Positions 10,140-19,806 of a stretch of DNA of 64,000 nucleotides are shown piece after piece. Position numbers and translations under genes: made by a program. Within the stretch, counting starts at the first letter, position 1. Every line of letters begins with the position of its first letter. The notes beneath the pieces were generated by a model. The model worked only from the letters and a program-made list of their open reading frames with translations. It ran no database searches and was not told the origin of the DNA. Origin of the DNA: Grimontia hollisae CIP 101886 (lineage in GTDB: Bacteria; Pseudomonadota; Gammaproteobacteria; Enterobacterales; Vibrionaceae). Location of the stretch: assembly GCF_000176515.1 (NCBI RefSeq), contig NZ_ADAQ01000008.1:124001-188000 (forward strand). The letters are read 5' to 3'.

Positions 10140-10814
10140 TTAAATCCAACCACGCTCGGCGAAGGATACCACGTCACCATCACCGATCACCATATGGTCG
10201 AGCAAACGAATGTCCACTAACGCCAGCGCATCACCAATTCGATGGGTAATATGGCGATCGGCATTGCTTGGCTCAGCGATACCTGAAGGATGGTTATGGG
10301 CCAAAATGACTGCATTCGCCCCCAGCTCCAGTGAACGTTTGACCACTTCACGCGGATACACCCCAGCAGTATTGATGGTGCCTTCAAACAAGATTTCATC
10401 GGCAATCGGACGGTTCTGGTTATCCAGATACAACACCAGAAATGCCTCCCGCTGACGGTCGCGCAATTTCAGCGACAGGTAGTTTGCGGTGTGGGAGGGG
10501 CTTGCCAGCGCATCTTCCCGCGCAAGTGTTTCGCCCAGGTGGCGCTTGCTCAGCTCAAGTACCGCCTGCAATTGTGCATATTTCGCCGCACCCAGCCCTT
10601 TTCTTGCACTGAATTGCGTCAACGTTGCCAGCATCAGGCCGCGCAGGGAGCCAAAATCTTCCAGCAGATAGCGTGCGAGTTCGATGGCGTTCATTCCGGT
10701 GACACCGGTGCGAAGGAAAATGGCCAGAAGCTCAGCATTGGTCAATGCTTCTGGCCCCTTTGCCAGCAGCTTCTCCCGTGGCCGGCACTCTTCCGGCAAA
10801 TTTTTCAACGACAT
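10140..10814 (-). CDS. radC: RadC family JAB/MPN domain protein
   Basis: 224 residues. The N-terminal helix-hairpin-helix region (residues 1-100) includes [12 protein letters not shown]. The C-terminal JAB domain carries the JAMM metal motif H173-N-H175-P-S177 with D186. Despite the name, a direct DNA-repair role is doubtful in the family and the biochemical function is not settled. It is divergent from coaBC, and in E. coli radC also neighbours rpmB and coaBC. Confidence 0.93.
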   Translation of the reverse strand: MSLKNLPEECRPREKLLAKGPEALTNAELLAIFLRTGVTGMNAIELARYLLEDFGSLRGLMLATLTQFSARKGLGAAKYAQLQAVLELSKRHLGETLAREDALASPSHTANYLSLKLRDRQREAFLVLYLDNQNRPIADEILFEGTINTAGVYPREVVKRSLELGANAVILAHNHPSGIAEPSNADRHITHRIGDALALVDIRLLDHMVIGDGDVVSFAERGWI

Positions 10815-11039
10815 GGCATTCTCTATCGGGAAAAGCCATGAGCGTTATCCTCATCAATGTATCCGTCAAGTAGTACAGCAGTAAGCTGCGATGAGAGCGC
10901 TAATCCCAGTGAATTGTGCAAACACATGATTACATTTCCCTGGGTGATACTTCTGTTTTCACATTCGTGGACGCACAATGGGCGATCACCGGTCTATTTA
11001 TGCTATCTTTCCTCCCATTATCTATTGGTTAAATTCGTT

Positions 11040-12263
11040 ATGGCCCAGAAAATCACTCAGACCCTGTCGGGCAAACATATCGTGCTTGGCATAGGTGGCG
11101 GTATTGCTGCCTACAAATGTGCCGATCTCACGCGTCGCCTGATTGAACGCGGTGCCGAGGTGCGCATCGTGATGACCCACGCAGCGAAAGAATTCATTAC
11201 CCCGCTGACCATGCAGGCGGTATCCGGCTATCCGGTAGCAGACAGCTTGCTCGACCCGGCAGCAGAAGCGTCCATGGGCCATATCGAAATCGCCAAGTGG
11301 GCAGATTTGGTGCTGCTGGCACCGGCGACTGCTGATTTGATTGCCCGTGTCGCAGCCGGTATGGGGAACGATCTCCTGACCACTTTGTGCCTGGCTACCG
11401 ATGCGCCTGTTGCCCTCGCCCCCGCCATGAACCAGCAGATGTACCGTGCCGTGGCAACCCAGGAAAACCTCGCCACACTGAAGCGCCGTGGTCATCCTGT
11501 ATGGGGTCCAGCCAGTGGTGAGCAAGCCTGTGGCGATGTCGGTCCGGGCCGAATGCTGGAGCCAATGCAGCTTGTCGGGCTTATCGAAGAACACTTTACC
11601 GAAGGTGACCTCTCCGGCACTTCTTTCCTCATTACCGCTGGGCCAACCAGGGAAGCGATTGATCCGGTACGTTATCTCACCAACCACAGCTCAGGGAAAA
11701 TGGGCTATGCGATTGCTGAAGCCGCAGCAAAACGCGGGGCAACAGTCACCCTTATCAGCGGCCCGGTCAACCTGCCGACGCCGGCAGGCGTTTCACGGAT
11801 TGATGTGGAAAGCGCACAGCAAATGCATGATGCCGTCCATGCACATGCCGGACAGCACCAAATTTTCATTGCCTGCGCCGCAGTCGCTGATTTCAGGCCG
11901 GCAAACATTGCCGACCAGAAAATGAAGAAACAGGACGGTCAGGACGACATGACCCTCACACTGGTGAAAAACCCGGATATCGTTGCTTCTGTCGCCGCCA
12001 TGACGGAAAACCGCCCCTTTACGGTGGGGTTTGCTGCAGAAACGCAGGACATTGAGCACTATGCCCGCAACAAACTGGCGAAAAAGAATCTCGACTTGAT
12101 TTGCGCCAATGACGTATCACGCGAAGGACAAGGGTTTAACAGCGACCAAAACGCGTTACACCTGTATTGGCCAACTGGCGACAAAGCGTTGCCTCTGGCA
12201 AGCAAAGCCGACATCGGCCACCAGCTTGTCAGCGAAATTACAGCACTCTATCACTCGAAATAA
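11040..12263 (+). CDS. coaBC: Bifunctional phosphopantothenoylcysteine decarboxylase / phosphopantothenate-cysteine ligase
   Basis: 407 residues from ATG 11040, matching E. coli Dfp (406). The open frame reaches 10857, but that stretch has no family similarity. The N-terminal FMN-binding CoaC half has GGGIAAYK, the catalytic His in [17 protein letters not shown] context, PAMN and the Cys-containing [11 protein letters not shown]. The C-terminal CoaB half has [18 protein letters not shown] and [11 protein letters not shown]. It catalyses steps two and three of CoA synthesis. dut begins 20 bases downstream, an arrangement shared with E. coli. Confidence 0.96.
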   Translation: MAQKITQTLSGKHIVLGIGGGIAAYKCADLTRRLIERGAEVRIVMTHAAKEFITPLTMQAVSGYPVADSLLDPAAEASMGHIEIAKWADLVLLAPATADLIARVAAGMGNDLLTTLCLATDAPVALAPAMNQQMYRAVATQENLATLKRRGHPVWGPASGEQACGDVGPGRMLEPMQLVGLIEEHFTEGDLSGTSFLITAGPTREAIDPVRYLTNHSSGKMGYAIAEAAAKRGATVTLISGPVNLPTPAGVSRIDVESAQQMHDAVHAHAGQHQIFIACAAVADFRPANIADQKMKKQDGQDDMTLTLVKNPDIVASVAAMTENRPFTVGFAAETQDIEHYARNKLAKKNLDLICANDVSREGQGFNSDQNALHLYWPTGDKALPLASKADIGHQLVSEITALYHSK

Positions 12264-12283
12264 CGATTCAGCGGAAACTGGTT

Positions 12284-12740
12284 ATGAAAAAAAATTGATC
12301 TTAAAATCCTCGACCCACGCGTTGGTAGCGAATTCCCCTTGCCAGCCTACGCAACAGAAGGCTCTGCTGGGCTGGATTTGCGCGCGGTACTGGATGCCCC
12401 GCTGACACTGGAACCAGGCCAGACTGAACTGCTGCCTACCGGTCTTGCTATCCATATTGCCGACCCGTCACTGGCGGCGACTATCCTGCCGCGTTCAGGT
12501 CTTGGCCACAAACATGGCATCGTGCTGGGCAACCTGGTTGGCCTTATCGACTCTGATTACCAGGGTCAGCTGATGGTTTCCTGCTGGAACCGCGGGAACA
12601 CCACGTTTACCATTGAACCGGGTGAACGCATTGCACAACTGGTTTTCGTGCCGGTGGTCCAAGCTGAATTTAATATTGTGGAAACGTTCGACGAAACAGC
12701 GCGTGGTGCTGGTGGATTCGGGCATTCAGGCACAAAATAA
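12284..12740 (+). pseudogene. dut: dUTP diphosphatase with start-site frameshift (dut)
   Basis: The protein frame from 12288 on reads [19 protein letters not shown] and then a complete Dut: [10 protein letters not shown] (motif 2), GLIDSDYQG (motif 3), GERIAQLV (motif 4) and a C-terminal GAGGFGHSG arm (motif 5). The natural ATG at 12284, after GAAACTGGTT, is followed by eight A residues, which puts it out of frame. ATG then reads M-K-K-N-stop. Seven A residues would give [11 protein letters not shown], as in E. coli. The first other start codon in frame is a TTG at 12339, which would delete the first 17 residues. dut is essential in most bacteria, so an extra A (sequence error) or slippage at the A run is more likely than true loss. 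It sits 20 bases after coaBC. Confidence 0.85.
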
Positions 12741-12764
12741 CCGTATTAACCCAGTGAAAAGTCT

Positions 12765-12794
12765 GAAAAATGCCACAGATGCGTGGTATTTTTC
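12765..12794 (+). terminator. Hairpin after dut
   Basis: GAAAAATGCCAC / GTGGTATTTTTC with a 6-base loop and one G-T pair. The 3' arm is T-rich. It lies 25 bases after the dut stop. Confidence 0.6.
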
Positions 12795-12947
12795 ATGCCG
12801 CATTCACGCTTTCAGACATCCCTACAGGCACTGTCTACATCCATAGCGCATTATTCTTTTAATACAGAGAGTTCATCGTTAAGATAGCGGCTCTTCAGCC
12901 GATATTTGGGTCTGTGACCCCTAGAACAACAAAGGAACCATCTATTC

Positions 12948-13538
12948 ATGGCTGGTCAAAGAAAACAGAATCGCAGAGAGGAAATTCTTCAGGCTCTGGC
13001 CCAAATGCTGGAGTCCAACCAAGGCAGTCAGCGCATTACTACTGCAAAGCTTGCTGCGCAGGTCGGTGTTTCTGAAGCGGCGCTTTACAGACATTTCCCC
13101 AGCAAAGCACGCATGTTTGAAGGCTTGATCGAGTTTATCGAAGAGTCATTACTCACCCGCATCAACCGCATTCAAAGTGACGAAAAAGATACCCTGACCC
13201 GCCTGCGCCTGATCCTGCAACTTCTGCTTGTTTTTGGTGAGCGCAACCCGGGCCTGACCCGCATCATGACCGGTCATGCATTGATGTTCGAACAAGACCG
13301 GCTGCAAAGCCGCATTAATCAGTTGTTTGAAAAGATTGAGACCCAGCTCCGTCAGGTGCTCCGTGAACGGCGCCTGCGGGAAGGCAAAGGGTTTCCCATT
13401 GAGGAATCTGTGCTGGCAGCACAACTGCTGGCCCAGGTGGAAGGCAGCCTGAACCGCTTTGTCCGTTCAAACTTCAAGCACCTGCCAACAGCAGAGTTTG
13501 ACCAGTACTGGCTGCTGTTGAGCGCACAAATTCAATGA
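12948..13538 (+). CDS. slmA: Nucleoid occlusion factor SlmA (TetR family)
   Basis: 196 residues. The N-terminal TetR helix-turn-helix (residues 12-56) includes [20 protein letters not shown], and [17 protein letters not shown] follows. The C-terminal helical domain includes the conserved [16 protein letters not shown]. SlmA binds SBS sites on the chromosome and blocks FtsZ ring assembly over the nucleoid. E. coli SlmA is 198 residues and is also encoded between dut and pyrE. It is convergent with pyrE. Confidence 0.96.
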   Translation: MAGQRKQNRREEILQALAQMLESNQGSQRITTAKLAAQVGVSEAALYRHFPSKARMFEGLIEFIEESLLTRINRIQSDEKDTLTRLRLILQLLLVFGERNPGLTRIMTGHALMFEQDRLQSRINQLFEKIETQLRQVLRERRLREGKGFPIEESVLAAQLLAQVEGSLNRFVRSNFKHLPTAEFDQYWLLLSAQIQ

Positions 13539-13562
13539 TCGTGCAGGCATATATGTAAAAAA

Positions 13563-13585
13563 GGCTGCAATCATGCAGCCTTTTT
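13563..13585. terminator. Terminator between convergent slmA and pyrE
   Basis: GGCTGCA / TGCAGCC stem with an ATCA loop, flanked by A6 on the left and T5 on the right, so it can work in both directions. Confidence 0.85.
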
Positions 13586-13604
13586 CGTTTAAGTGCGAAA
13601 GTGG

Positions 13605-14246
13605 TTAAATCCCGTATTCTGCACGGTACGCTTTTACCGCCGCCAGATGTTCAGGGTTGCCGCCCTGCTCTTCCAGGTACGTCACCAGATCGCTAAGGCT
13701 GATGATAGACACTACCTGACAGCCAAAATCGCGCTCCACTTCCTGGATAGCTGACAGCTCACCCTTGCCGCGCTCCTGACGGTCAATGGCCACCAATACA
13801 CCAGCCAGTTCAGCACCCTGTGCCTGAATCACTTCCATCGATTCACGAATCGCGGTACCCGCTGTGATCACATCATCCACCAGCATGATGCGGCCTTCCA
13901 GCGCGCTGCCAACCAGATTGCCGCCTTCACCGTGATCTTTGGCTTCCTTGCGGTTGAAGCAGTATGGCGTATCCACATTATGGTGCTCTGCCAGCGCCAC
14001 TGCTGTGGTTGTGGCAATGGGGATCCCTTTATACGCAGGGCCAAACAACACATCATATTCAATCCCGGCATCCACCAGTGCTTCTGCGTAGAAACGGCCC
14101 AGACGCGCCAAATCCCTGCCGGTGTTAAACAGGCCGGCATTGAAGAAGTAAGGGCTCTTACGGCCAGACTTCAAGGTAAATTCACCGAATTTCAACACTT
14201 CTTTTTCCAATGCAAACTCGATGAATTGACGCTGATAGGCTTTCAT
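13605..14246 (-). CDS. pyrE: Orotate phosphoribosyltransferase
   Basis: 213 residues from the ATG at 14246 with GGAGAG upstream, exactly the E. coli length. The open frame extends 40 codons further, into the attenuator region, and is not used. The PRPP-binding motif is [25 protein letters not shown]-type sequence (here [15 protein letters not shown]) and YKGIPIA are orotate and catalytic segments. It converts orotate and PRPP to OMP in pyrimidine synthesis. It follows rph, with a UMP-type attenuator hairpin between them. Confidence 0.97.
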   Translation of the reverse strand: MKAYQRQFIEFALEKEVLKFGEFTLKSGRKSPYFFNAGLFNTGRDLARLGRFYAEALVDAGIEYDVLFGPAYKGIPIATTTAVALAEHHNVDTPYCFNRKEAKDHGEGGNLVGSALEGRIMLVDDVITAGTAIRESMEVIQAQGAELAGVLVAIDRQERGKGELSAIQEVERDFGCQVVSIISLSDLVTYLEEQGGNPEHLAAVKAYRAEYGI

Positions 14247-14321
14247 TTTCTCTCCTGTCGAACTCACGCCGGCGCACGTGCCGGTATTACCTGAGGCATG
14301 GCAGCCCCAATCAAAGTAAGG

Positions 14322-14357
14322 TTTAAAAAAAGCGGCTCCCCGGGAAGCCGCTTTTTC
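14322..14357 (-). promoter_or_regulatory. rph-pyrE attenuator hairpin
   Basis: On the minus strand AAAAAGCGGCT ... AGCCGCTTTTTTT forms a terminator beginning within a few bases of the rph stop, with about 75 bases then remaining to the pyrE start. In E. coli pyrE is controlled by coupled translation of the rph end and an attenuator in the same place, so low UTP should raise pyrE expression. The structure is seen; the regulation is inferred by homology. Confidence 0.8.
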
Positions 14358-14358
14358 A

Positions 14359-15075
14359 TCAGTCAATTAACGATGCTTTCTGGATCGCCACAATGTCCTG
14401 AATACCTTTCGCTGCCAGAGACAGCATGGCATTCAGCTCTTCTGCGGTAAACGGTTCGGCTTCTGCGGTGCCCTGCACCTCAATCATGCGGCCATCTTCC
14501 AGCATCACCACATTCATATCGGTGTCTGCCGCAGAATCTTCCACATATTCCAGATCGCAAATCGGTGTGCCCTCAAAAATGCCCACCGACACCGCCGCAA
14601 CATGGCCTTTCATTGGATTTTCTTTCAGTTTGCCTTCGCTGACCAGCTTGTTCAGTGCATCCGCCAGCGCTACGCTCGCGCCAGTAATGGATGCAGTGCG
14701 GGTACCGCCGTCCGCCTGAATCACGTCACAGTCAACCGTGATGGTGAAATCGCCCAGCTTTTCCAGATCCACCGCCGCGCGCAGGCTGCGGGCGATAAGA
14801 CGCTGAATTTCCATGGTGCGGCCACCCTGTTTACCGTTTGCCGCTTCACGGCGGTTACGGGTATGGGTCGCACGTGGCAACATGCCATACTCCGCCGTGA
14901 TCCAGCCTTGTCCCTTGCCTTTCAGAAAGCGTGGCACGCCCTCTTCCACGCTCGCGGTACAGATCACTTTGGTGTCACCAAATGCCACCAGTACTGAGCC
15001 TTCCGCGTGGGCGGTAAAATGACGGGTAATAGTGACCGGACGAATTTGACCAACTTCTCTGCCGCTAGGACGCAT
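14359..15075 (-). CDS. rph: Ribonuclease PH
   Basis: 238 residues from the ATG at 15075 (AGGTGA upstream), equal to intact RPH of E. coli. It begins [16 protein letters not shown]. The phosphate-binding and catalytic region has [22 protein letters not shown] and [16 protein letters not shown]. It trims tRNA 3' ends by phosphorolysis. The first gene of rph-pyrE and divergent from yicC. A TATAAT lies on its strand at 15123-15118 without a good -35 box. Confidence 0.97.
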   Translation of the reverse strand: MRPSGREVGQIRPVTITRHFTAHAEGSVLVAFGDTKVICTASVEEGVPRFLKGKGQGWITAEYGMLPRATHTRNRREAANGKQGGRTMEIQRLIARSLRAAVDLEKLGDFTITVDCDVIQADGGTRTASITGASVALADALNKLVSEGKLKENPMKGHVAAVSVGIFEGTPICDLEYVEDSAADTDMNVVMLEDGRMIEVQGTAEAEPFTAEELNAMLSLAAKGIQDIVAIQKASLID

Positions 15076-15194
15076 AGGGTTCACCTGTATAAATATGCTG
15101 AATTTCGTTAACCGGCGATTATAACGGCTTCCCCTTTTACACGCTAATACAATGCAGTGCTGTCGGATTTTTTCTCCTGTTTCCCGACAGGCTG

Positions 15195-15224
15195 CTGACA
15201 TAAAAGCGGGTGACTGCGTATAAT
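15195..15224 (+). promoter_or_regulatory. Sigma-70 promoter of yicC
   Basis: CTGACA (15195-15200), 18-base spacer, TATAAT (15219-15224), 31 bases before the yicC ATG. Confidence 0.7.
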
Positions 15225-15255
15225 CAAAACAACTTTTATCAATGAGTGAACTTCA

Positions 15256-16119
15256 ATGATCCACAGTATGACTGCCTACGCCCGTCGGGAAATCAAGGGC
15301 ACATGGGGCACCGCCGTTTGGGAAATCCGCTCGGTTAACCAGCGTTACCTCGAAACCTATATCCGTATGCCAGAGCAGTTCCGTGGCCTTGAACCTATCA
15401 TTCGTGAACGTTTCCGCAGCCGCCTTGCCCGCGGCAAGGTGGAGTGCAACCTGCGTTTCGAAGCCAACCAGTCCGCCAATACTGAGCTTAAAATCAACGA
15501 AGAACTGGCAAAACAGGTGATTCACGCCGCCAAGTGGGTCAAAGAAGTGTCCGGTGAAGGCAACATTGGTCCTTTCCAGGTATTGCAGTGGCCGGGGGTG
15601 ATGGAAACGCCAGAGCAGGACATGGACCTGATCAACAAAGCCCTGCTGGAAGGCTTTGACCAGACTGTTGATGATTTCATTGCTGCCCGCGCCAGCGAAG
15701 GCAGCAACATGAAGGCCCTGATTGAACAGCGCCTCGATGGTATCGCGGCAGAAGTGGTGAAAGTGAGGGCGAAAATGCCGGAAATCCTGCAATGGCAGCG
15801 CGAGCGCCTGTTAACCAAACTGGAAGAGGCCAAGATTGAACTCGACGCCAACCGCGTAGAGCAGGAAATCATCCTGCTGGCGCAAAAATCGGATGTTGCC
15901 GAAGAGCTGGATCGTCTGGAGTCACACGTCTCCGAAACCCGGAAAATCCTCACCAAAGGCGGCGCCTGTGGCCGACGTCTGGATTTTATGATGCAGGAGT
16001 TCAACCGTGAGTCGAATACTCTGGCATCGAAATCGATCAGCACGGACATCACCGCCTCCGGCGTTGAACTCAAAGTGCTAATCGAGCAAATGCGCGAGCA
16101 GATCCAAAACATCGAATAA
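15256..16119 (+). CDS. yicC: YicC family endoribonuclease
   Basis: 287 residues, the same length as E. coli YicC. It starts MIHSMTAYARRE and has EIRSVNQRYLETYIRMPEQFR and a C-terminal EFNRESNTLASKS motif with the conserved Glu residues of the DUF1732 domain. The family includes metal-dependent RNA endonucleases that cut structured RNA, such as the small RNA RyhB in E. coli. Divergent from rph, as in E. coli. A terminator follows 17 bases after the stop. Confidence 0.93.
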   Translation: MIHSMTAYARREIKGTWGTAVWEIRSVNQRYLETYIRMPEQFRGLEPIIRERFRSRLARGKVECNLRFEANQSANTELKINEELAKQVIHAAKWVKEVSGEGNIGPFQVLQWPGVMETPEQDMDLINKALLEGFDQTVDDFIAARASEGSNMKALIEQRLDGIAAEVVKVRAKMPEILQWQRERLLTKLEEAKIELDANRVEQEIILLAQKSDVAEELDRLESHVSETRKILTKGGACGRRLDFMMQEFNRESNTLASKSISTDITASGVELKVLIEQMREQIQNIE

Positions 16120-16136
16120 GCATCCAGCCAGACCGA

Positions 16137-16164
16137 AACAGGCTCCCGTTGCGGAGCCTGTTTT
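16137..16164 (+). terminator. Terminator of yicC
   Basis: AACAGGCTCC / GGAGCCTGTT with a 6-base loop, followed by TTGTTG after the T4 that ends the 3' arm. Confidence 0.8.
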
Positions 16165-16248
16165 GTTGCCGGGCACCACCCAAATCCCGTATAAAAAGCC
16201 AAGAAAATCAATCCGATCTGCTTGTGTAAACGCGTTGCTTCCCCGATA

Positions 16249-16263
16249 ATGTTACCGTAACAT
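16249..16263. promoter_or_regulatory. GntR-type operator before gntR
   Basis: ATGTTACCGTAACAT, a perfect 15-base inverted repeat around a single C, 18 bases before the gntR ATG. Near-identical boxes lie between gntK and gntT. The position suggests autoregulation. Confidence 0.75.
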
Positions 16264-16281
16264 TGAAGGTAGCCATTGCAT

Positions 16282-17286
16282 ATGTCAAATCCCAAGAAAA
16301 ACCGCACCACCCTGCAAGATATCGCTGATCGGGTTGGCATCACCAAAATGACGGTATCACGCTACCTTCGTAACCCCGACGCTGTCGCGGAAAAAACGCG
16401 CGATAAGATTGCGGCGGCGATTGAGGCGCTGGGGTATATCGAAAACAAAGCGCCGGCCATGTTGTCCAAGTCCTCCAGCCGTGCAATTGGTGTGCTGCTA
16501 CCCTCACTCTCAAACCAGATTTTCGCTGCGTTTGTCCAAGGTATAGAAGCGGTGACAAACGCCCATGGTTACGAAATCCTGCTGGCGCACTTCGGTTACG
16601 ACGAAAACGAAGAAGAGCAGAAAATCGCCTCGCTGCTCTCATATCATGTTGACGGACTGATCCTGACGGAAAGCCACCACACTCCCCGTACCTTGCAGAT
16701 GATCCAAACCGCTGGCCTGCCGGTGGTGGAAACCATGGAAATCCCGGCCCAGCCCATTGATATGGCAGTGGGGCTGGATCATGTTGCCGCCTCGTATGAC
16801 GTGGTGAAACGCATGCTCGATTCAGGCAAACGCAATATCGCCTACTTTGGTGCCCGGCTGGACACCCGGACCCGGCTTCGCATGCAAGGGTATGACAACG
16901 CGATGCAAGAAGCGGGGCTGGCACCCATTCACATGCTGACCGAAGAACATTCCAGCTTTTCATTGGCGGAAACGCTGTTGGCTCGTGCCCTTGACGCCCA
17001 CCCGGATCTGGATGGCGTGTTCTGCACCAACGATGATATCGCCACCGGCACGCTGTTAAGTGCACTGCAACGGGGAATAAAGGTGCCGGAACAACTGGCT
17101 GTTGTCGGCTATAACGCATTGGATATCGGTCAGTCTGTCCGCCCGACCCTTACCAGCGTGGATACCCCGCGTTATGAAATAGGCAAGAAAAGTGCGGAGC
17201 TTTTGCTGGCACGGCTGAAAGGTGAACCCATCAAAGAAAAGGTGATTGATTTGGGGTATCGCATCACCCATGGGGAAAGTCTCTAG
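16282..17286 (+). CDS. gntR: Gluconate operon repressor, LacI family
   Basis: 334 residues from the ATG at 16282 (AGGT upstream; the frame also offers a TTG two codons earlier). The N-terminal LacI helix-turn-helix TLQDIADRVGITKMTVSRYLRNP covers residues 8-32, followed by the hinge helix PAMLSKSSS. The periplasmic-binding-like sensor domain fills the rest. It belongs with GntR because gntK, edd, gntT and eda follow and matching operators occur at this regulon's control regions. Gluconate is the expected inducer. Confidence 0.9.
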   Translation: MSNPKKNRTTLQDIADRVGITKMTVSRYLRNPDAVAEKTRDKIAAAIEALGYIENKAPAMLSKSSSRAIGVLLPSLSNQIFAAFVQGIEAVTNAHGYEILLAHFGYDENEEEQKIASLLSYHVDGLILTESHHTPRTLQMIQTAGLPVVETMEIPAQPIDMAVGLDHVAASYDVVKRMLDSGKRNIAYFGARLDTRTRLRMQGYDNAMQEAGLAPIHMLTEEHSSFSLAETLLARALDAHPDLDGVFCTNDDIATGTLLSALQRGIKVPEQLAVVGYNALDIGQSVRPTLTSVDTPRYEIGKKSAELLLARLKGEPIKEKVIDLGYRITHGESL

Positions 17287-17300
17287 CGAGTGCAGAGAAT

Positions 17301-17324
17301 AAAAAGGGCAGACCCGCTGCCCTT
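17301..17324 (-). terminator. Terminator of gntK-edd
   Basis: AAGGGCAG / CTGCCCTT with a 5-base loop. On the minus strand it is followed by TTTTATTC. It lies between convergent gntR and edd. Confidence 0.8.
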
Positions 17325-17333
17325 ACCCATTTA

Positions 17334-19130
17334 TCAGACGATAAAGCTTGCGCCCTCTTCGGCACTTGATACGTTTTCTCGCATCACCCGGAACAGGTTG
17401 CGCCCCCAGGTCTGCTGATACGCTTCGGTATCACGCTCAACCACGTCCCGCCCACGGGTATCACTGAGGTTATTCAGCTCGCCGGTCTGGCAGTTAAGGG
17501 AAATCAGGTCGCCATCACGCACCAGACCAATCGCACCGCCACGAATAGCTTCCGGCGAGACATGAATCGCTGACGGGATCTTTCCGGACGCGCCAGACAA
17601 ACGGCCATCTGTCACCAAGGCCACGTTAAAACCAGCTTTCTGGATATTGCCCAGGATTGGCATCAGCTTGTGAAGCTCTGGCATACCGTTTGCTGCCGGG
17701 CCATTGTGCGTCACCACCACGATGCAATCCCTGTTCAGCTCGCCGCGCTTGTACGCCGCTTCTACCTCGTGCTGGCACTGGAACACTACTGCTGGCGCTT
17801 GAATAACCCGCTGCTCTTCTTTAACGGCAGACACTTTCACCACAGCGCGGCCAAGGTTACCGTTCAGCACTCGGATACCGCCGGTGCTTTGGAACACCTC
17901 ACCATCAGCAGCAATCACTGAGGCATCCAGCGTGCCACTGCACGGCTGCCAGCTCAGGGTGCCATTTTCCAGTACAGGCTGGGTAAGCTGGTCTTCAAAG
18001 CCACCAAACACCGGCGTCACATCGGTGTGCAACAGGCCAGCAAGATTCAGGCGACGCAGCAGGGCTGGCACACCGCCCGCTTGCTGGAAGGCATTCATGT
18101 CTGCCGGGCCATTCGGATAAATGCGTGCCAGCAACGGCACCACATCCGACAAATCACTGATGTCCTGCCAGGTCAGTTGGATACCTGCCGCACGCGCTAC
18201 CGCCACCATGTGGATAGTGTGGTTGGTGCTGCCGCCGGACGCCAGCAGGGCAATCACACCGTTCACCAGACTCTTTTCTGTCACCACATCATACAAAGGA
18301 CGATACTGAGCTGACTCCTTGGTCATTGACGCCACTTTAACGGCTGCGTGCTCTGTCAGTGCGTGACGCAGGGCGGAGTGTGGATGCACAAACGCTGAGC
18401 CCGGCAGCATGAGTCCCATAGCCTCAAACACCAGTTGGTTGGTATTGGCAGTGCCATAGAACGTACAGGTGCCCGGCGCGTGGTAGGCGCGGCACTCCAT
18501 ATCCAGCAATGCCTCTTTACCCACTTCACCGGCAGCAAAACGCTGACGGACATCCACTTTTTCTTCGTTGCTTATTCCTGTCGGCATTAAACCTGCCGGG
18601 ACAAAGGCGGTTGGCAGGTGCGCATAGGCCAGCGCGCCCATCAGTTGCCCCGGTGCAATTTTGTCGCAAATACCCAGCAGCAATGTGGCATCAAAGGTAT
18701 TGTGACTCAGTGACAACGCCGTGGACTGGGCAATCAGGTCGCGGGAGAACAATGACATGTCCATTCCCGGCTGGCCCTGAGTCACACCATCACACATCGC
18801 CGGTACTGCCCCGGCCACCTGTGCGGTATGTCCATGTTCCGCCAGTGCTTTTTTAATCTGTGCCGGATAGTCCTGATAGGGCTGATGGGCACTCAACATG
18901 TCGTTATAGGCACTGACCAGTGCCACGTTGGCGTGGGTAAAATCAAGGATTGCTTTCTTTTCTGCCGAGCAGGACGCCGCAACCGCATGCGCCAGGTTGC
19001 CGCAACTCAGGCGCGCACGGCCCTTGCCTGCTTTTTCCTGTTCACGGCAACGCGCCAGAAACGCCTCTCGTGTTGGTCGGCTTCGCTCAACCAGCCTGTC
19101 AGTGATGGCCTGTACCTTGGGGTTGATCAT
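17334..19130 (-). CDS. edd: Phosphogluconate dehydratase
   Basis: 598 residues (E. coli Edd 603), an IlvD/Edd family dehydratase with an oxygen-sensitive iron-sulfur cluster. Seen are VPAMCDGVTQGQPGM with the cluster Cys, LLLGICDKIAPG and CTFYGTANTNQ, and VTDGRLSGASGKIPSAIHVSPEA near the C-terminus. It converts 6-phosphogluconate to KDPG in the Entner-Doudoroff pathway. Its ATG overlaps the gntK stop (ATGA), so gntK-edd is one operon. The aldolase eda is in the divergent gntT operon. Confidence 0.97.
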   Translation of the reverse strand: MINPKVQAITDRLVERSRPTREAFLARCREQEKAGKGRARLSCGNLAHAVAASCSAEKKAILDFTHANVALVSAYNDMLSAHQPYQDYPAQIKKALAEHGHTAQVAGAVPAMCDGVTQGQPGMDMSLFSRDLIAQSTALSLSHNTFDATLLLGICDKIAPGQLMGALAYAHLPTAFVPAGLMPTGISNEEKVDVRQRFAAGEVGKEALLDMECRAYHAPGTCTFYGTANTNQLVFEAMGLMLPGSAFVHPHSALRHALTEHAAVKVASMTKESAQYRPLYDVVTEKSLVNGVIALLASGGSTNHTIHMVAVARAAGIQLTWQDISDLSDVVPLLARIYPNGPADMNAFQQAGGVPALLRRLNLAGLLHTDVTPVFGGFEDQLTQPVLENGTLSWQPCSGTLDASVIAADGEVFQSTGGIRVLNGNLGRAVVKVSAVKEEQRVIQAPAVVFQCQHEVEAAYKRGELNRDCIVVVTHNGPAANGMPELHKLMPILGNIQKAGFNVALVTDGRLSGASGKIPSAIHVSPEAIRGGAIGLVRDGDLISLNCQTGELNNLSDTRGRDVVERDTEAYQQTWGRNLFRVMRENVSSAEEGASFIV

Positions 19131-19648
19131 TGCACCACCTCTTGGTCACCTTGCAGCACCCGGGCTGCTCGTTCAACCACCTCTTCCAGTGAGCCGCTGA
19201 TGTCGACAACAAAGGTATTCGGTTCGCCGTCCGGGCGCTCCAGCGTTTCAAACTGGCTTTTCACCATGTTTTCTTTCATAAAGTGACCCTGACGTGCGCG
19301 CATGCGCTCCATGATCAATGCCATATCGCCGTCCAGAAACAGGAAGGAGACGTTGTCATTCCCCTCACGGATTTGGTCGCGGTACTTTTTCTTCAGCGCA
19401 GAGCAGACAATGATGCCATGCTCGTTTTTGCTTTCTAAGCTATAGGCCGCATCGCGGATACGCTCCAGCCAGGGCGCACGGTCATCATCATTCAGCGGTT
19501 GACCAGACGCCATTTTCTGGATATTTGCGCGGGGGTGAAGATCGTCCCCATCAATGAATTTGCGGTTGAGACGTTTTGCCAGCAATTCACCTACGGTTGT
19601 TTTCCCACTGGCACAAACGCCCATCACAATGACACTACTTCCAGCCAT
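19127..19648 (-). CDS. gntK: Gluconokinase
   Basis: 173 residues, thermoresistant-type gluconokinase. Walker A is GVCASGKTT at residues 10-18, followed by FIDGDDLHPRANIQKMASGQPLNDDDR, a region typical of GntK. It phosphorylates gluconate to 6-phosphogluconate, feeding Edd directly. First gene of gntK-edd, divergent from gntT across tandem GntR operators. Confidence 0.96.
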   Translation of the reverse strand: MAGSSVIVMGVCASGKTTVGELLAKRLNRKFIDGDDLHPRANIQKMASGQPLNDDDRAPWLERIRDAAYSLESKNEHGIIVCSALKKKYRDQIREGNDNVSFLFLDGDMALIMERMRARQGHFMKENMVKSQFETLERPDGEPNTFVVDISGSLEEVVERAARVLQGDQEVVQ

Positions 19649-19723
19649 GACTATTCCTCTATACCAAATTTGCGCGCGCTCTCAATTTTGAAATTCTCAG
19701 CGCGATTTGGGTTTATATTAATA

Positions 19724-19754
19724 ATGTTATCGGTAACATGTTACCGGTAACTAT
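19724..19754. promoter_or_regulatory. Tandem overlapping GntR-type operators
   Basis: ATGTTATCGGTAACAT (19724-19739) shares its last two bases with a second box, ATGTTACCGGTAAC followed by TAT (19738-19754). Together they sit between divergent gntK and gntT and match the box before gntR, so one protein could control both directions. Confidence 0.8.
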
Positions 19755-19806
19755 GACAAGTGTGAACTCACACACAAACAAGACCTAATCGTGAAAGGTG
19801 TTAAAA

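Noticed and set aside
10857-11039. In-frame upstream extension of coaBC
   Set aside because: The 61 extra codons have no family match; the ATG at 11040 gives the E. coli length.
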